From positions 1-8,289 of the forward strand of contig JAHAYB010000201.1 of assembly GCA_018384835.1 (NCBI GenBank): a stretch of 8,289 bases of DNA. The letters run 5' to 3'. Position numbers and translations under genes: made by a program. Origin of the DNA: Comamonas sp. (GTDB taxonomy: Bacteria; Pseudomonadota; Gammaproteobacteria; Burkholderiales; Burkholderiaceae_C). Below, piece after piece: positions 1 to 6,227 of this stretch (positions are counted from its first letter, which is position 1; each line of letters starts with the position of its first letter). Below the pieces are notes generated by a model. The model made no database searches. It was not told the DNA's origin and worked only from the letters and a program-made list of their open reading frames with translations.

Positions 1-19
1 CTTATTCACGGTGCTGTTG

Positions 20-1069
20 TCAAGCCAGCTCGTACCAGACCCCTCGACCTCGGCCTTGTTGGTTGAGGTGTCCTTGTTCTACCAGACTGCGGAAATGCCC
101 CTTCAGCGTATTGCGGCTGGCTCCGGTGAGTTTGATGGCATCGCCAATGGTGACTCGCCCATGCTCACGAGCCAACTCGACAATTTGCAGCGACAGCTCT
201 GGCAAGCTGGCCAAAACTAGCTTCTCACGCTCAACTTTCTTCTCTAGGCGGCGTACCTGTTCAGCCAGCGAGCGCAAAAAAAACAGCAGCCACGGCTGCC
301 AGTCCGGCGCTTCGCTGCGAATACTGCCCTGCGTCTGGCGTAGCGCTAGGTAGTAGGCTTCCTTGTTCAGCTCAATCACGCTCTCTAGCGAGCTGTAGGG
401 GACATAGGCGTAGCCCGTCTGCAACAAAAGCAGGGTGGTCAAGGCGCGGCTGATTCGGCCATTGCCGTCTTGGAAGGGGTGAATCTCCAGAAACACTACT
501 ATGAACACCGCTGCAATCAGCAAAGGGTGAAGCTGCTTGACCTCGCGCTGGGTATGCACCCAACGGCATAACTCACTCATCAGGCGTGGCGTGTCGAAAG
601 GCGAAGCCGTCTGGAACACGATGCCAATTTGCTGACCATCCTCGTTAAAAGCGGCAACGCTGTTGCTATTGGTCTTGTACTGGCCACGGTGCCAAGCATC
701 CTTGTCACTGTGTTGCAGCAAAATCTGGTGCAGTTGTTTGATGTAATTCTCGGTAAACGGGATGTCCTGCCAGTTGTTGAAGACAACATCCATGACCTCG
801 GCGTAGCCAGCCACCTCTTGCTCGTCGCGTGTATCAAAGCGTTTGATTTCCAGGTTACTTAGCAGGCGCTCAACCTCACGGTCGGTCAGTTTGCTGCCCT
901 CAATCCGGGTTGAGGAGCCGATGCTCTCAATCGTTGCCACCCGGCGCAGGGCGGTTAAACGCTCTGGCGCAAGCGTTCCCAAGGCACGCCAAGCGCCCTT
1001 GAACTCGTCAATCTTGGAGATTAGCGCCAGAAAATCCAGGGTGACCACAATCGTGTTTGTTCGCAGCAT
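20..1069 (-). CDS. Fic family protein (putative protein AMPylase) with C-terminal winged helix
   Basis: Fic enzymes usually transfer AMP from ATP to a hydroxyl side chain of a target protein. With the start chosen here the protein has 349 residues. The complete catalytic signature HPFQDGNGR lies at about residues 197-205, with His197 as the expected catalytic base. An N-terminal inhibitory motif of the (S/T)xxxE(G/N) form, STRIEG, lies at about 53-58; this marks a class II, self-inhibited Fic whose Glu57 would block productive ATP binding. The last 60 residues or so look like a winged helix-turn-helix, as in SoFic/BtFic-type proteins. I chose the ATG at 1069 because the 30 codons upstream (to a TTG at 1159 or an ATG at 1156) read through a tandem repeat and give a Trp/Tyr-rich, non-family-like peptide. 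No Shine-Dalgarno precedes the ATG. The gene lies 86 bp downstream of mhpR on the same strand. The cellular target is unknown, and I see no separate antitoxin gene. Confidence 0.9.
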   Translation of the reverse strand: MLRTNTIVVTLDFLALISKIDEFKGAWRALGTLAPERLTALRRVATIESIGSSTRIEGSKLTDREVERLLSNLEIKRFDTRDEQEVAGYAEVMDVVFNNWQDIPFTENYIKQLHQILLQHSDKDAWHRGQYKTNSNSVAAFNEDGQQIGIVFQTASPFDTPRLMSELCRWVHTQREVKQLHPLLIAAVFIVVFLEIHPFQDGNGRISRALTTLLLLQTGYAYVPYSSLESVIELNKEAYYLALRQTQGSIRSEAPDWQPWLLFFLRSLAEQVRRLEKKVEREKLVLASLPELSLQIVELAREHGRVTIGDAIKLTGASRNTLKGHFRSLVEQGHLNQQGRGRGVWYELA

Positions 1070-1072
1070 GAA

Positions 1073-1099
1073 CCAATAGTACACCCAATTACACCCAAT
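1073..1099 (-). repeat. Three ATTGG direct repeats upstream of fic
   Basis: A perfect 10-bp tandem repeat (acacccaatt twice, 1081-1100) plus a third CCAAT at 1073-1077 puts ATTGG three times on the minus strand, just before the fic ATG. The spacings are 10 and 12 bp, about one helical turn. A -10-like TACTAT on the minus strand (1076-1081) ends six bases before the ATG, so a transcript could begin at or next to the start codon. The repeat is plainly visible. A role as an operator or core promoter, perhaps bound by the Fic winged helix itself, is inference. Confidence 0.4.
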
Positions 1100-1155
1100 T
1101 AGTCTTGCTTTCCAGCCAGCACCAAACGCTAAAGCTACTGCCCAAGAGCCAAGCA

Positions 1156-1971
1156 TCAAGCATGAGCCAACGCACTAGGCCGAGCCTGCAAATGCGCCTG
1201 AATTTTTTCTGCTGCGGCTTGCAAATGCGGCAGAAACTGCTCTACCGCCTTGGGCAGGCTGACGGCTTTTTTCAAGAACACCACATTGATGCTGGCCAGC
1301 ACGCTGTCCTGATGGCGAATGGGCACGGCCAGAGAGGCTACCTTGAGCTGTTCGCTCCATTCCCCTTCGTTGCTGGCATAGCCTTGTTGCTGGATTTTTT
1401 CTAGCAGTTGCTCCACCAGGGCGCTGTTGCGGGCAAAGCGGGCTTGCTCATCATTGCCTGTGGCGAGTAGTTGCAGGATTTGCGCCCGTTCCTGGGGGGT
1501 GCAAAAAGCGAAGTAAGCACGCCCGGCGGCGGTAAACAAAATCGGTATGCGCTGGCGAATCATGGCGCGGTGAAACGACAGCGGGCTAAAGCGGTGTGTG
1601 CTTTCACGTATCAAGAGACTGTCGCCGTCCAGCGTACACAGGTCAGACGGCCAGACCAGCTTTTGCAGCAGCTCCCCCAGCACGGGGTTGGCGACTTCGC
1701 AAATCCATTCATCGTCGGTAAAGCCATCGCTTAACTGGCGCACTTTTTGGTTCAGGCGGTAGCTGTCGTCCGAGGGGCTGCGGCGCACATAGCCCTGGGT
1801 TTGCAGTGTCTCTAACATGCGGCGCACGGTGGTGCGGTGCAGGCCGGTTTGGGCGCTGAGTTCAGCAATTTTTACCCAGCCTTGGGGGGAGCGGTTGATG
1901 GCCAGCAGGATGTCCAGACCGCGTATCAAGCCCTGCACCGGGCGGTAGTTGTTGGGGGTGGGAATGGGCAT
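1156..1971 (-). CDS. mhpR: MhpR-type IclR family transcriptional activator
   Basis: This 271-residue protein is an IclR-family regulator, best matched by E. coli MhpR, which activates the mhp genes with 3-hydroxyphenylpropionate or 2,3-dihydroxyphenylpropionate as inducer. The N-terminal winged helix spans about residues 10-75, with the recognition-helix motif HRTTVRR at 45-51. It is followed by ETLQ, GYVRRSPSDDS and KVRQLS-like segments that are almost identical to MhpR as I remember it. The rest, including THRFSPLSFHRAM, is the effector-binding IclR domain. The ATG at 1971 is chosen because an AGGAG-type Shine-Dalgarno sits about six bases upstream. In-frame ATGs at 1992 and 2031 lack one, and a likely promoter places the transcript start near 1984. 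The gene is divergent from mhpB, as in E. coli, with an operator-like site between them. Its TGA stop at 1158-1156 overlaps an ATG in the fic frame. Confidence 0.93.
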   Translation of the reverse strand: MPIPTPNNYRPVQGLIRGLDILLAINRSPQGWVKIAELSAQTGLHRTTVRRMLETLQTQGYVRRSPSDDSYRLNQKVRQLSDGFTDDEWICEVANPVLGELLQKLVWPSDLCTLDGDSLLIRESTHRFSPLSFHRAMIRQRIPILFTAAGRAYFAFCTPQERAQILQLLATGNDEQARFARNSALVEQLLEKIQQQGYASNEGEWSEQLKVASLAVPIRHQDSVLASINVVFLKKAVSLPKAVEQFLPHLQAAAEKIQAHLQARPSALAHA

Positions 1972-1990
1972 TTCCCTCTCCTTTTTGTCC

Positions 1991-2019
1991 ATAAAAGTGT
2001 TTTGAAACAATGGTGTGCA
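1991..2019 (-). promoter_or_regulatory. Candidate mhpR promoter overlapping the operator
   Basis: On the minus strand, TGCACA (2014-2019) and TTTTAT (1991-1996) each match four of six consensus bases of the -35 and -10 elements and are 17 bp apart. The transcript would start near 1984, 13 bases before the mhpR ATG at 1971, which leaves room for its Shine-Dalgarno. The -35 lies inside the MhpR-like operator, so bound MhpR could limit its own synthesis. The hexamers are visible; promoter function is inferred. Confidence 0.4.
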
Positions 2020-2030
2020 CATTGTGCCCA
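2014..2030 (+). promoter_or_regulatory. Candidate MhpR operator
   Basis: The half-sites GTGCAC (2015-2020) and GTGCCC (2024-2029) are separated by three bases. The 17-base window matches the E. coli MhpR operator, recalled as ggtgcacctggtgcaca, at 13 of 17 positions. It sits in the divergent mhpR-mhpB spacer. Its centre at 2022 is 58 bp upstream of the transcript start implied by the mhpB -10 candidate, the same spacing I recall for E. coli. Flanking AATGG (2009-2013) and CCATT (2028-2032) extend a loose dyad. Confidence 0.6.
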
Positions 2031-2044
2031 TTTTGGAAATACAT

Positions 2045-2073
2045 TTTTGTTTGCCTCTCCTTATTCCTAAACT
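2045..2073 (+). promoter_or_regulatory. Candidate activator-dependent mhpB promoter
   Basis: TAAACT at 2068-2073 matches four of six -10 bases. At 17 bp spacing the -35 position reads TTTTGT (2045-2050), a poor match, as expected for a promoter that needs an activator such as MhpR. The implied transcript start is near 2080 and leaves a leader of about 90 bases before mhpB. This is an inference from hexamers and operator geometry. Confidence 0.35.
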
Positions 2074-2168
2074 GCGCCTCGTACATGTGCAAAGCGGTTG
2101 GTTGATGTGCCCTGCCCAAGGCTCTCCATCACCAGCTATTCCCTAGGAATTAACAAAGGAGAAAGTGT

Positions 2169-3125
2169 GTGAGCATCGTCCAACTCAAATGCCTATCGCA
2201 TACCCCGCTGCGCGGTTTGAATGACCCTGGTGCCGATGTTGAAGCCGAAGTCGATGCCGTCCTGGCCAAGGTACGCGCTGAGGTTGAAGCCTTCGACCCC
2301 GAGCTGATTATTATTTTCGCCCCCGACCATTACAACGGCCTGTTTTATGACCTGATGCCGCCTTTTGTGCTGGCCACGGCGGCGGAATCGGTGGGCGATT
2401 ACAAGACCTTACTAGGCCCGCTATCCATCCCTTCGGACTTGGCGCTGGAGCTGGCCAAGCATGTGCTCGATAGCGATATGGACCTGGCGATTTCCCACCG
2501 CCTGCAAGTCGATCACGGCTGCACCCAGTCTTTGGAAGAAGCCTCTGGCAGCCTGACGCGCTACCCCGTTATTCCCATCATCATCAATTCGGTAGCGCCG
2601 CCTTTTGGCCCCTACCGCCGCATTCGCAAGCTGGGTGAAGCCGTGGGCCAATTCGTTGCCAAGCTGGATAAGCGGGTGCTGATTTTGGGCACGGGTGGCC
2701 TGTCGCACGAACCGCCTGTGCCGCTGCTTGATGGCGCAACCGAGGATGTTGCCAACTTCCTGATTGCCGGGCGCAACCCCACGCCGGAGTTCCGCGCTGC
2801 CCGCCAGGCGCGCACGCTGGCCACGGGCAAGATTTTTGGCACGCCCGAATGTGGGTTGACCCCGCTCAACCCCGAATGGGACAAGCACTTTATGCAGATG
2901 CTGGCCAGCGGCGCTTTAGAGCAAGTCGATGCGCTGGATATTGAAGAAATCTCCCGCCTGGCCGGACGCTCCACCCACGAGGTACGCACCTGGGTCGCCG
3001 CTTTTGCTGCCATGGCCGCTGTGGGTGAGTACAGCGCCCAAGTCGATTACTACCGCCCCATTAACGAATGGATTGCCGGTTACGGCGTGATGAGCGCGAC
3101 CACCAAGCCCACCGCCAAGCCCTAA
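2169..3125 (+). CDS. mhpB: 2,3-dihydroxyphenylpropionate 1,2-dioxygenase
   Basis: MhpB is an Fe(II)-dependent class III (LigB-type) extradiol dioxygenase. It opens the ring of 3-(2,3-dihydroxyphenyl)propionate to 2-hydroxy-6-oxonona-2,4-dienedioate in the cytoplasm. The 318-residue product compares with 314 in E. coli and aligns along its whole length. CLSHTPL opens it, APDHYNG is at 51-57, QVDHG carries His116, GLSHEPPVP carries His180, STHEVRTWVAAFAA is at about 268-281, and YYRPINEWIAG is near the C terminus. His116 and His180 correspond to the essential His115 and His179 of E. coli MhpB. The start is a GTG with a strong AAAGGAG seven bases upstream (2155-2161). It is the first gene of the plus-strand cluster, divergent from mhpR. 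Related dihydroxycinnamate cleavage by the same enzyme is known in the family. Confidence 0.96.
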   Translation: MSIVQLKCLSHTPLRGLNDPGADVEAEVDAVLAKVRAEVEAFDPELIIIFAPDHYNGLFYDLMPPFVLATAAESVGDYKTLLGPLSIPSDLALELAKHVLDSDMDLAISHRLQVDHGCTQSLEEASGSLTRYPVIPIIINSVAPPFGPYRRIRKLGEAVGQFVAKLDKRVLILGTGGLSHEPPVPLLDGATEDVANFLIAGRNPTPEFRAARQARTLATGKIFGTPECGLTPLNPEWDKHFMQMLASGALEQVDALDIEEISRLAGRSTHEVRTWVAAFAAMAAVGEYSAQVDYYRPINEWIAGYGVMSATTKPTAKP

Positions 3126-3181
3126 AACGGCATGGATTCGGCATTCATACCACTTTGATTTCCCACCTATTTTTTCTCTTT

Positions 3182-3202
3182 AAGAGCTAGAGAGCTTTTT
3201 TT
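3182..3202 (+). promoter_or_regulatory. Hairpin plus T-run overlapping the monooxygenase ribosome-binding region
   Basis: A seven-pair stem (3182-3188 with 3193-3199, one G-U pair) closes an AGAG loop and runs into a T-run (3196-3202) that ends at the ATG. The only Shine-Dalgarno candidate, GAGAG (3190-3194), lies in the loop and 3' arm. The element could weaken ribosome access or act as a leaky terminator after mhpB. It is AU-rich and probably weak. The structure is drawn by hand with no energy calculated. Confidence 0.35.
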
Positions 3203-4417
3203 ATGAACACCGCCAACACCATCCCCAGCGCTGAAGCAATCATCCAACGCGCCCACGACATGATTCCCATGCTGCGCGCCCGCGCCGCAGACTGCGAAAA
3301 GCAGCGCATGGTTCCCGAAGAAACCATTGCCGCCTTCAAAGAAGCGGGCTTTTTCCGCATCCTGCAACCCAAGCGCTGGGGCGGCTATGAAATGCACCCC
3401 AATGTGCTCAATAAAGTGTTGATGGAGCTGGCACGCGGCTGCCCCTCCAGCGCCTGGAACGTGATGGTGCTGGGCGTACACCCCTTTGAAGTCGGCCTGC
3501 TGCCCGCGCAAGTGGGCGATGAGCTGTGGGGTGAGGACGATAGCCGCTTGGTCTCCTCCTCCTACGCGCCGTTTGGTACGGTTTCCAAAGTCGAGGGCGG
3601 CTACCGCCTGAATGGCGAGTGGCTGACCTCCAGCGGCTGCGACCACGCCGCAGGCGGCGCATTTGTTGGTGGCCGCGTGGAAGAGAACGGCGAGGTGGTC
3701 TTCCGCTCCTTCTGGATTCAGCGCAGCGATTTTGAAATTGTCGATGACTGGTACGTTGTTGGCCTGGCAGGCACTGGCTCCAAGAAGCTCATCATCAAAG
3801 ACGTTTTCGTGCCCAGCTACCGCTGCCACGTGATTGGTGCTTACGACGAGCAATCGCACGGCGGGGTGGAGAACCTGTACAAGATGCCCTTTTTCTACGT
3901 GTTCTACGCAGCCGTGTCTTCGGTGATTGTGGGCATGGCACGCGGCATGGCTGACCTGTACATCGAACACATGGTTCCGCGCCAGAACATCAACCAGGCC
4001 GTGGGCGCAGCGGTGAATGACCCCTTCATCAAGGGCAAGCTGGGCGAAGCCTTCGCCAAAATCACCGGCGCAGCGGCGCGGGTGCTGCACAACACCGATG
4101 AAGCCTGGGGCTATGCCAGCAAAGGCCAACTGGTTCCGCTGGAGGCGCGTATCCGCCACTTCGCCACCAACCAGTTCACCGGTGGCGAGTGCTTTGAAGC
4201 GGCGCACATGATTTTCAAAAAAACCTCCACCCGTGGCGTGTGGCTGAACAACCCCATGCAGCGGCAGTTGCGCGACATTTTGGTGGGCGCAAACCACATC
4301 ACGCAAAACCAGGACAACATTGGCGACCTGCTGGGCGGCCATCTGCTGGGCAACCCCTTGCCCCAGCCCAATCCCTTTGGTGCCAAGCCTGCCACCAGCA
4401 GCAGCCAGTACCAGTAA
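3203..4417 (+). CDS. Flavin-dependent monooxygenase, oxygenase component (HsaA-like, acyl-CoA dehydrogenase fold)
   Basis: This 404-residue protein belongs to the group D two-component aromatic hydroxylases with an acyl-CoA dehydrogenase fold (HsaA, TesA2, Acinetobacter C2-HpaH). These use reduced flavin from a separate reductase to ortho-hydroxylate phenols. An N-terminal helical domain includes the LQPKRWGG motif at 54-61. The central beta domain has SSSYAPFG (118-125), SGCDHA (144-149) and WYVVGLAGTGS (183-193) followed by KDVFVP. A C-terminal helical domain has RDILVGANH at about 357-365. These segments closely resemble mycobacterial HsaA as I remember it (394 residues). The reductase gene follows after 17 bp. 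Lying between mhpB and mhpC, it probably makes 2,3-dihydroxyphenylpropionate from the 3-hydroxy or 2-hydroxy compound, replacing MhpA. The substrate is inference; a different phenol cannot be excluded. The annotation acyl-CoA dehydrogenase would be misleading. Confidence 0.85.
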   Translation: MNTANTIPSAEAIIQRAHDMIPMLRARAADCEKQRMVPEETIAAFKEAGFFRILQPKRWGGYEMHPNVLNKVLMELARGCPSSAWNVMVLGVHPFEVGLLPAQVGDELWGEDDSRLVSSSYAPFGTVSKVEGGYRLNGEWLTSSGCDHAAGGAFVGGRVEENGEVVFRSFWIQRSDFEIVDDWYVVGLAGTGSKKLIIKDVFVPSYRCHVIGAYDEQSHGGVENLYKMPFFYVFYAAVSSVIVGMARGMADLYIEHMVPRQNINQAVGAAVNDPFIKGKLGEAFAKITGAAARVLHNTDEAWGYASKGQLVPLEARIRHFATNQFTGGECFEAAHMIFKKTSTRGVWLNNPMQRQLRDILVGANHITQNQDNIGDLLGGHLLGNPLPQPNPFGAKPATSSSQYQ

Positions 4418-4434
4418 GGGCAGGGTGACGCGGT

Positions 4435-4986
4435 ATGAACCAAGAAGTCAATCAACTGCTGGACTGGAGCGCCAACCCCGAGCTGGCCGCCCTGCCCCCC
4501 ATCAGCGCCCAGGCACATTGCAGCGGCATGCGCCATTTCGCCGTGGGCGTGGCCTTGATTACCGCCCGCCACGGCCAGGCGCAGGCGGGCCTGACGGCCA
4601 CGGCGGTGTGCTCCGTGACTGCCGAGCCGCCCCGGCTGGTGGTCTTTGTCAACAAGAACGTGGTGGCCAACCAAATCATTCGTGACAGCGGCGCTTTGTG
4701 CGTCAACGTGCTGTCCGGTGAGCAGGAAGAGGTGGCCAAAGTCTTTGCCGGCATGGTCAAGGACGTGCATGGCGATGCCCGCTTTGGGTACGGCAGCTGG
4801 AGCCAGCAAGTCACCGGCGCACCGTCGCTGGACAACGCCCTGAGCAGCTTTGACTGCCGCGTCATCAAAGTGTTTGACGAAAGCACGCACAACGCCTTTT
4901 TGTGCGAGGTGCTGTCCCTGCGCGAGCGCGAGGACGGCCAGGCGCTGGTCTATCTGAATGGCGCATTCCACCAGGTTCCCCAGTAA
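4435..4986 (+). CDS. Flavin reductase, partner of the two-component monooxygenase (HpaC/HsaB-like)
   Basis: This 183-residue protein is a flavin reductase of the FMN-binding split-barrel family (HpaC, HsaB, RutF). Such proteins use NAD(P)H to reduce FMN or FAD and supply it to an oxygenase. Visible family segments are MRHFAVGVALITA (32-44), GLTATAVCSVTAEPP (52-66) around the flavin site, SGALCVNVLSGEQ (85-97) ahead of a FAG motif, and a C-terminal LVYLNGAFHQ (171-180). Length fits the usual 160-190 residues. The start ATG lies 17 bp after the monooxygenase stop, with AGGG (4422-4425) nine bases upstream, so the two are almost certainly cotranscribed. The pairing with an HsaA-like oxygenase is the strongest evidence for its role. 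Whether it prefers FMN or FAD, and NADH or NADPH, cannot be read from the sequence. Confidence 0.88.
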   Translation: MNQEVNQLLDWSANPELAALPPISAQAHCSGMRHFAVGVALITARHGQAQAGLTATAVCSVTAEPPRLVVFVNKNVVANQIIRDSGALCVNVLSGEQEEVAKVFAGMVKDVHGDARFGYGSWSQQVTGAPSLDNALSSFDCRVIKVFDESTHNAFLCEVLSLREREDGQALVYLNGAFHQVPQ

Positions 4987-4999
4987 GCATGTTCAACCG

Positions 5000-5040
5000 A
5001 GGCGGCCAGCTTGTGCTGGGCTGCCTGACTTTGTTTTTTT
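5000..5040 (+). terminator. Terminator-like hairpin between flavin reductase and binding protein
   Basis: The arms 5001-5010 and 5015-5025 pair at ten positions with one G-U and one bulged G (5020) around a TTGT loop, and 5000-5026 can add an eleventh pair. Seven Ts follow at 5034-5040, but eight bases intervene, so full termination is doubtful. It starts 13 bases after the reductase stop. Partial termination or 3'-end protection of the upstream mRNA is likelier than a complete stop. The pairing was read by eye. Confidence 0.5.
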
Positions 5041-5057
5041 AACCCAGGAGACATCCC

Positions 5058-6197
5058 ATGAACTTCAAACTCAAAACCGCTGCTGCCTTGGCTGCTGCCG
5101 TGTGCGCCTCTGCCCCCGCTTGGGCAGATATTCAGATTGGCGTGATTGCCTCTTTGACCGGGCCTGCCGCCTCTTTGGGCGCAGAAACGCGCAAAGCCCT
5201 GGCCCTGTTGCCTGAAACCCTGGAAGGCGAAAAAGTCAAAGTCATCCTGCTGGACGACGGCACCGATCCCACCAACGCTGTAAAAAACGCCCGCAAGCTG
5301 ATTTCTGAGCACAAAGTGGATGCCATTCTTGGCCCCAACCTCATCAGCACCGCCATGGCGATTGCCGATGTGGCCAATACGGAAGGTACGCCCATGGTGT
5401 CGGTTGCACCTCTGGATGTCTCGGGCGACAAGCGCAGCTACGTCTTTCGCTCTGAGCCAGCCGCCGATTTGATGGTGGACCGCATCGTTGCCGACATGGT
5501 GGCTAGCGGCGCAAAAACCGTCGGCTTTATTGGCTTTTCTGATTCGTGGGGCGAGCTGCTGCTCAAGGCACTGACCCGCTCTACCGAAGGCAAGCTGAAA
5601 ATTGTTGCCACCGAGCGCTACAACCGCCCCGACCCCAGCGTGCAAGCGCAAGTGCTCAAAATCCTGGCCGCCAAGCCTGATGTGGTGTTTGTTGGCGCAT
5701 CGGGCACACCAGCGGCCATGCCCCAGGTCACGCTGCGCGAGCGTGGCTTCAAAGGCCGCATCTACCAATCGCACGGCGTAACCAGCAAGGACTTTCTGCG
5801 CGTGGGCGGCAAGAATGTGGAAGGGGCGCTCATCCCCACCGGCCCCGTACTGGTGACGGAGCAACTGCCTGACAACCACCCCACCAAGCAAGTCGGCATG
5901 GCCTTTGTACAAGCCCTGGATGCCAAGCACGGCGCAGACTCGCGCTCCACCTTCGCCGGTGCAACTTGGGATGCCTGGTTGCTGGCTAAAAACGGGCTGG
6001 AAGCGGCGCTCAAAGGCTCGGCCAAACCCGGCACGGCAGAGTTCCGTGCCGCTGTGCGCGAGGGCATCGAAAAAACCAACGGCCTGGTTGGCACCAATGG
6101 CGTGTACAGCCTCAACGCGGATGACCACGCGGGCTACGACGCTGGCAGCATCGTCATGATTAAGGTGGAAAACAACCAGTGGAAGCTGGTGGAGTAA
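5058..6197 (+). CDS. Periplasmic ABC transporter substrate-binding protein (LivJ-like)
   Basis: This 379-residue protein is a type I periplasmic binding protein of the branched-chain amino acid / aromatic acid class. Members capture a ligand in the periplasm for a two-permease, two-ATPase ABC importer. A Sec signal peptide occupies residues 1-23: positive start MNFKLK, an alanine-rich core, and the cleavage motif AWA before Asp24. The mature protein opens with the typical IQIGVIASLTGPAASLG, then LLDDGTDPTNAVKNARKLI and ILGPN, and ends after VENNQWKLVE. AGGAG (5046-5050) lies seven bases before the ATG. No permease or ATPase gene is present in the window. The location suggests a hydroxyphenylpropionate or related aromatic ligand, but the ligand is not readable from sequence. 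The gene is bracketed by hairpins, which suggests its expression is set apart from its neighbours. Confidence 0.9.
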   Translation: MNFKLKTAAALAAAVCASAPAWADIQIGVIASLTGPAASLGAETRKALALLPETLEGEKVKVILLDDGTDPTNAVKNARKLISEHKVDAILGPNLISTAMAIADVANTEGTPMVSVAPLDVSGDKRSYVFRSEPAADLMVDRIVADMVASGAKTVGFIGFSDSWGELLLKALTRSTEGKLKIVATERYNRPDPSVQAQVLKILAAKPDVVFVGASGTPAAMPQVTLRERGFKGRIYQSHGVTSKDFLRVGGKNVEGALIPTGPVLVTEQLPDNHPTKQVGMAFVQALDAKHGADSRSTFAGATWDAWLLAKNGLEAALKGSAKPGTAEFRAAVREGIEKTNGLVGTNGVYSLNADDHAGYDAGSIVMIKVENNQWKLVE

Positions 6198-6198
6198 A

Positions 6199-6227
6199 CA
6201 CGTACTCAATGCCACGTACTCAATGCC
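6199..6227 (+). repeat. 14-bp tandem duplication after the binding-protein gene
   Basis: The unit acgtactcaatgcc occurs twice, back to back, at 6200-6213 and 6214-6227, and one extra base at 6199 also fits the period. It starts three bases after the stop codon at 6197. The second copy runs into the left arm of the following hairpin. It looks like a recent slippage duplication; no function is evident. Confidence 0.85.

Noticed and set aside
1972..2168. A CRP site upstream of mhpB, as in E. coli
   Set aside because: No TGTGA-N6-TCACA-like palindrome is visible in the spacer.
3155..3184. A promoter before the monooxygenase gene (TTGATT, then TTTAAG at 18 bp)
   Set aside because: Each hexamer matches only four of six bases, the spacing is not ideal, and the -10 falls in the hairpin; cotranscription with mhpB is simpler.
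3167..4342. A 391-codon open frame antisense to the monooxygenase gene
   Set aside because: It mirrors the GC-rich codon pattern of the plus-strand gene, is rich in His/Val/Ala/Gln as shadow frames are, has no recognisable domain, and the opposite strand encodes a clear family protein.
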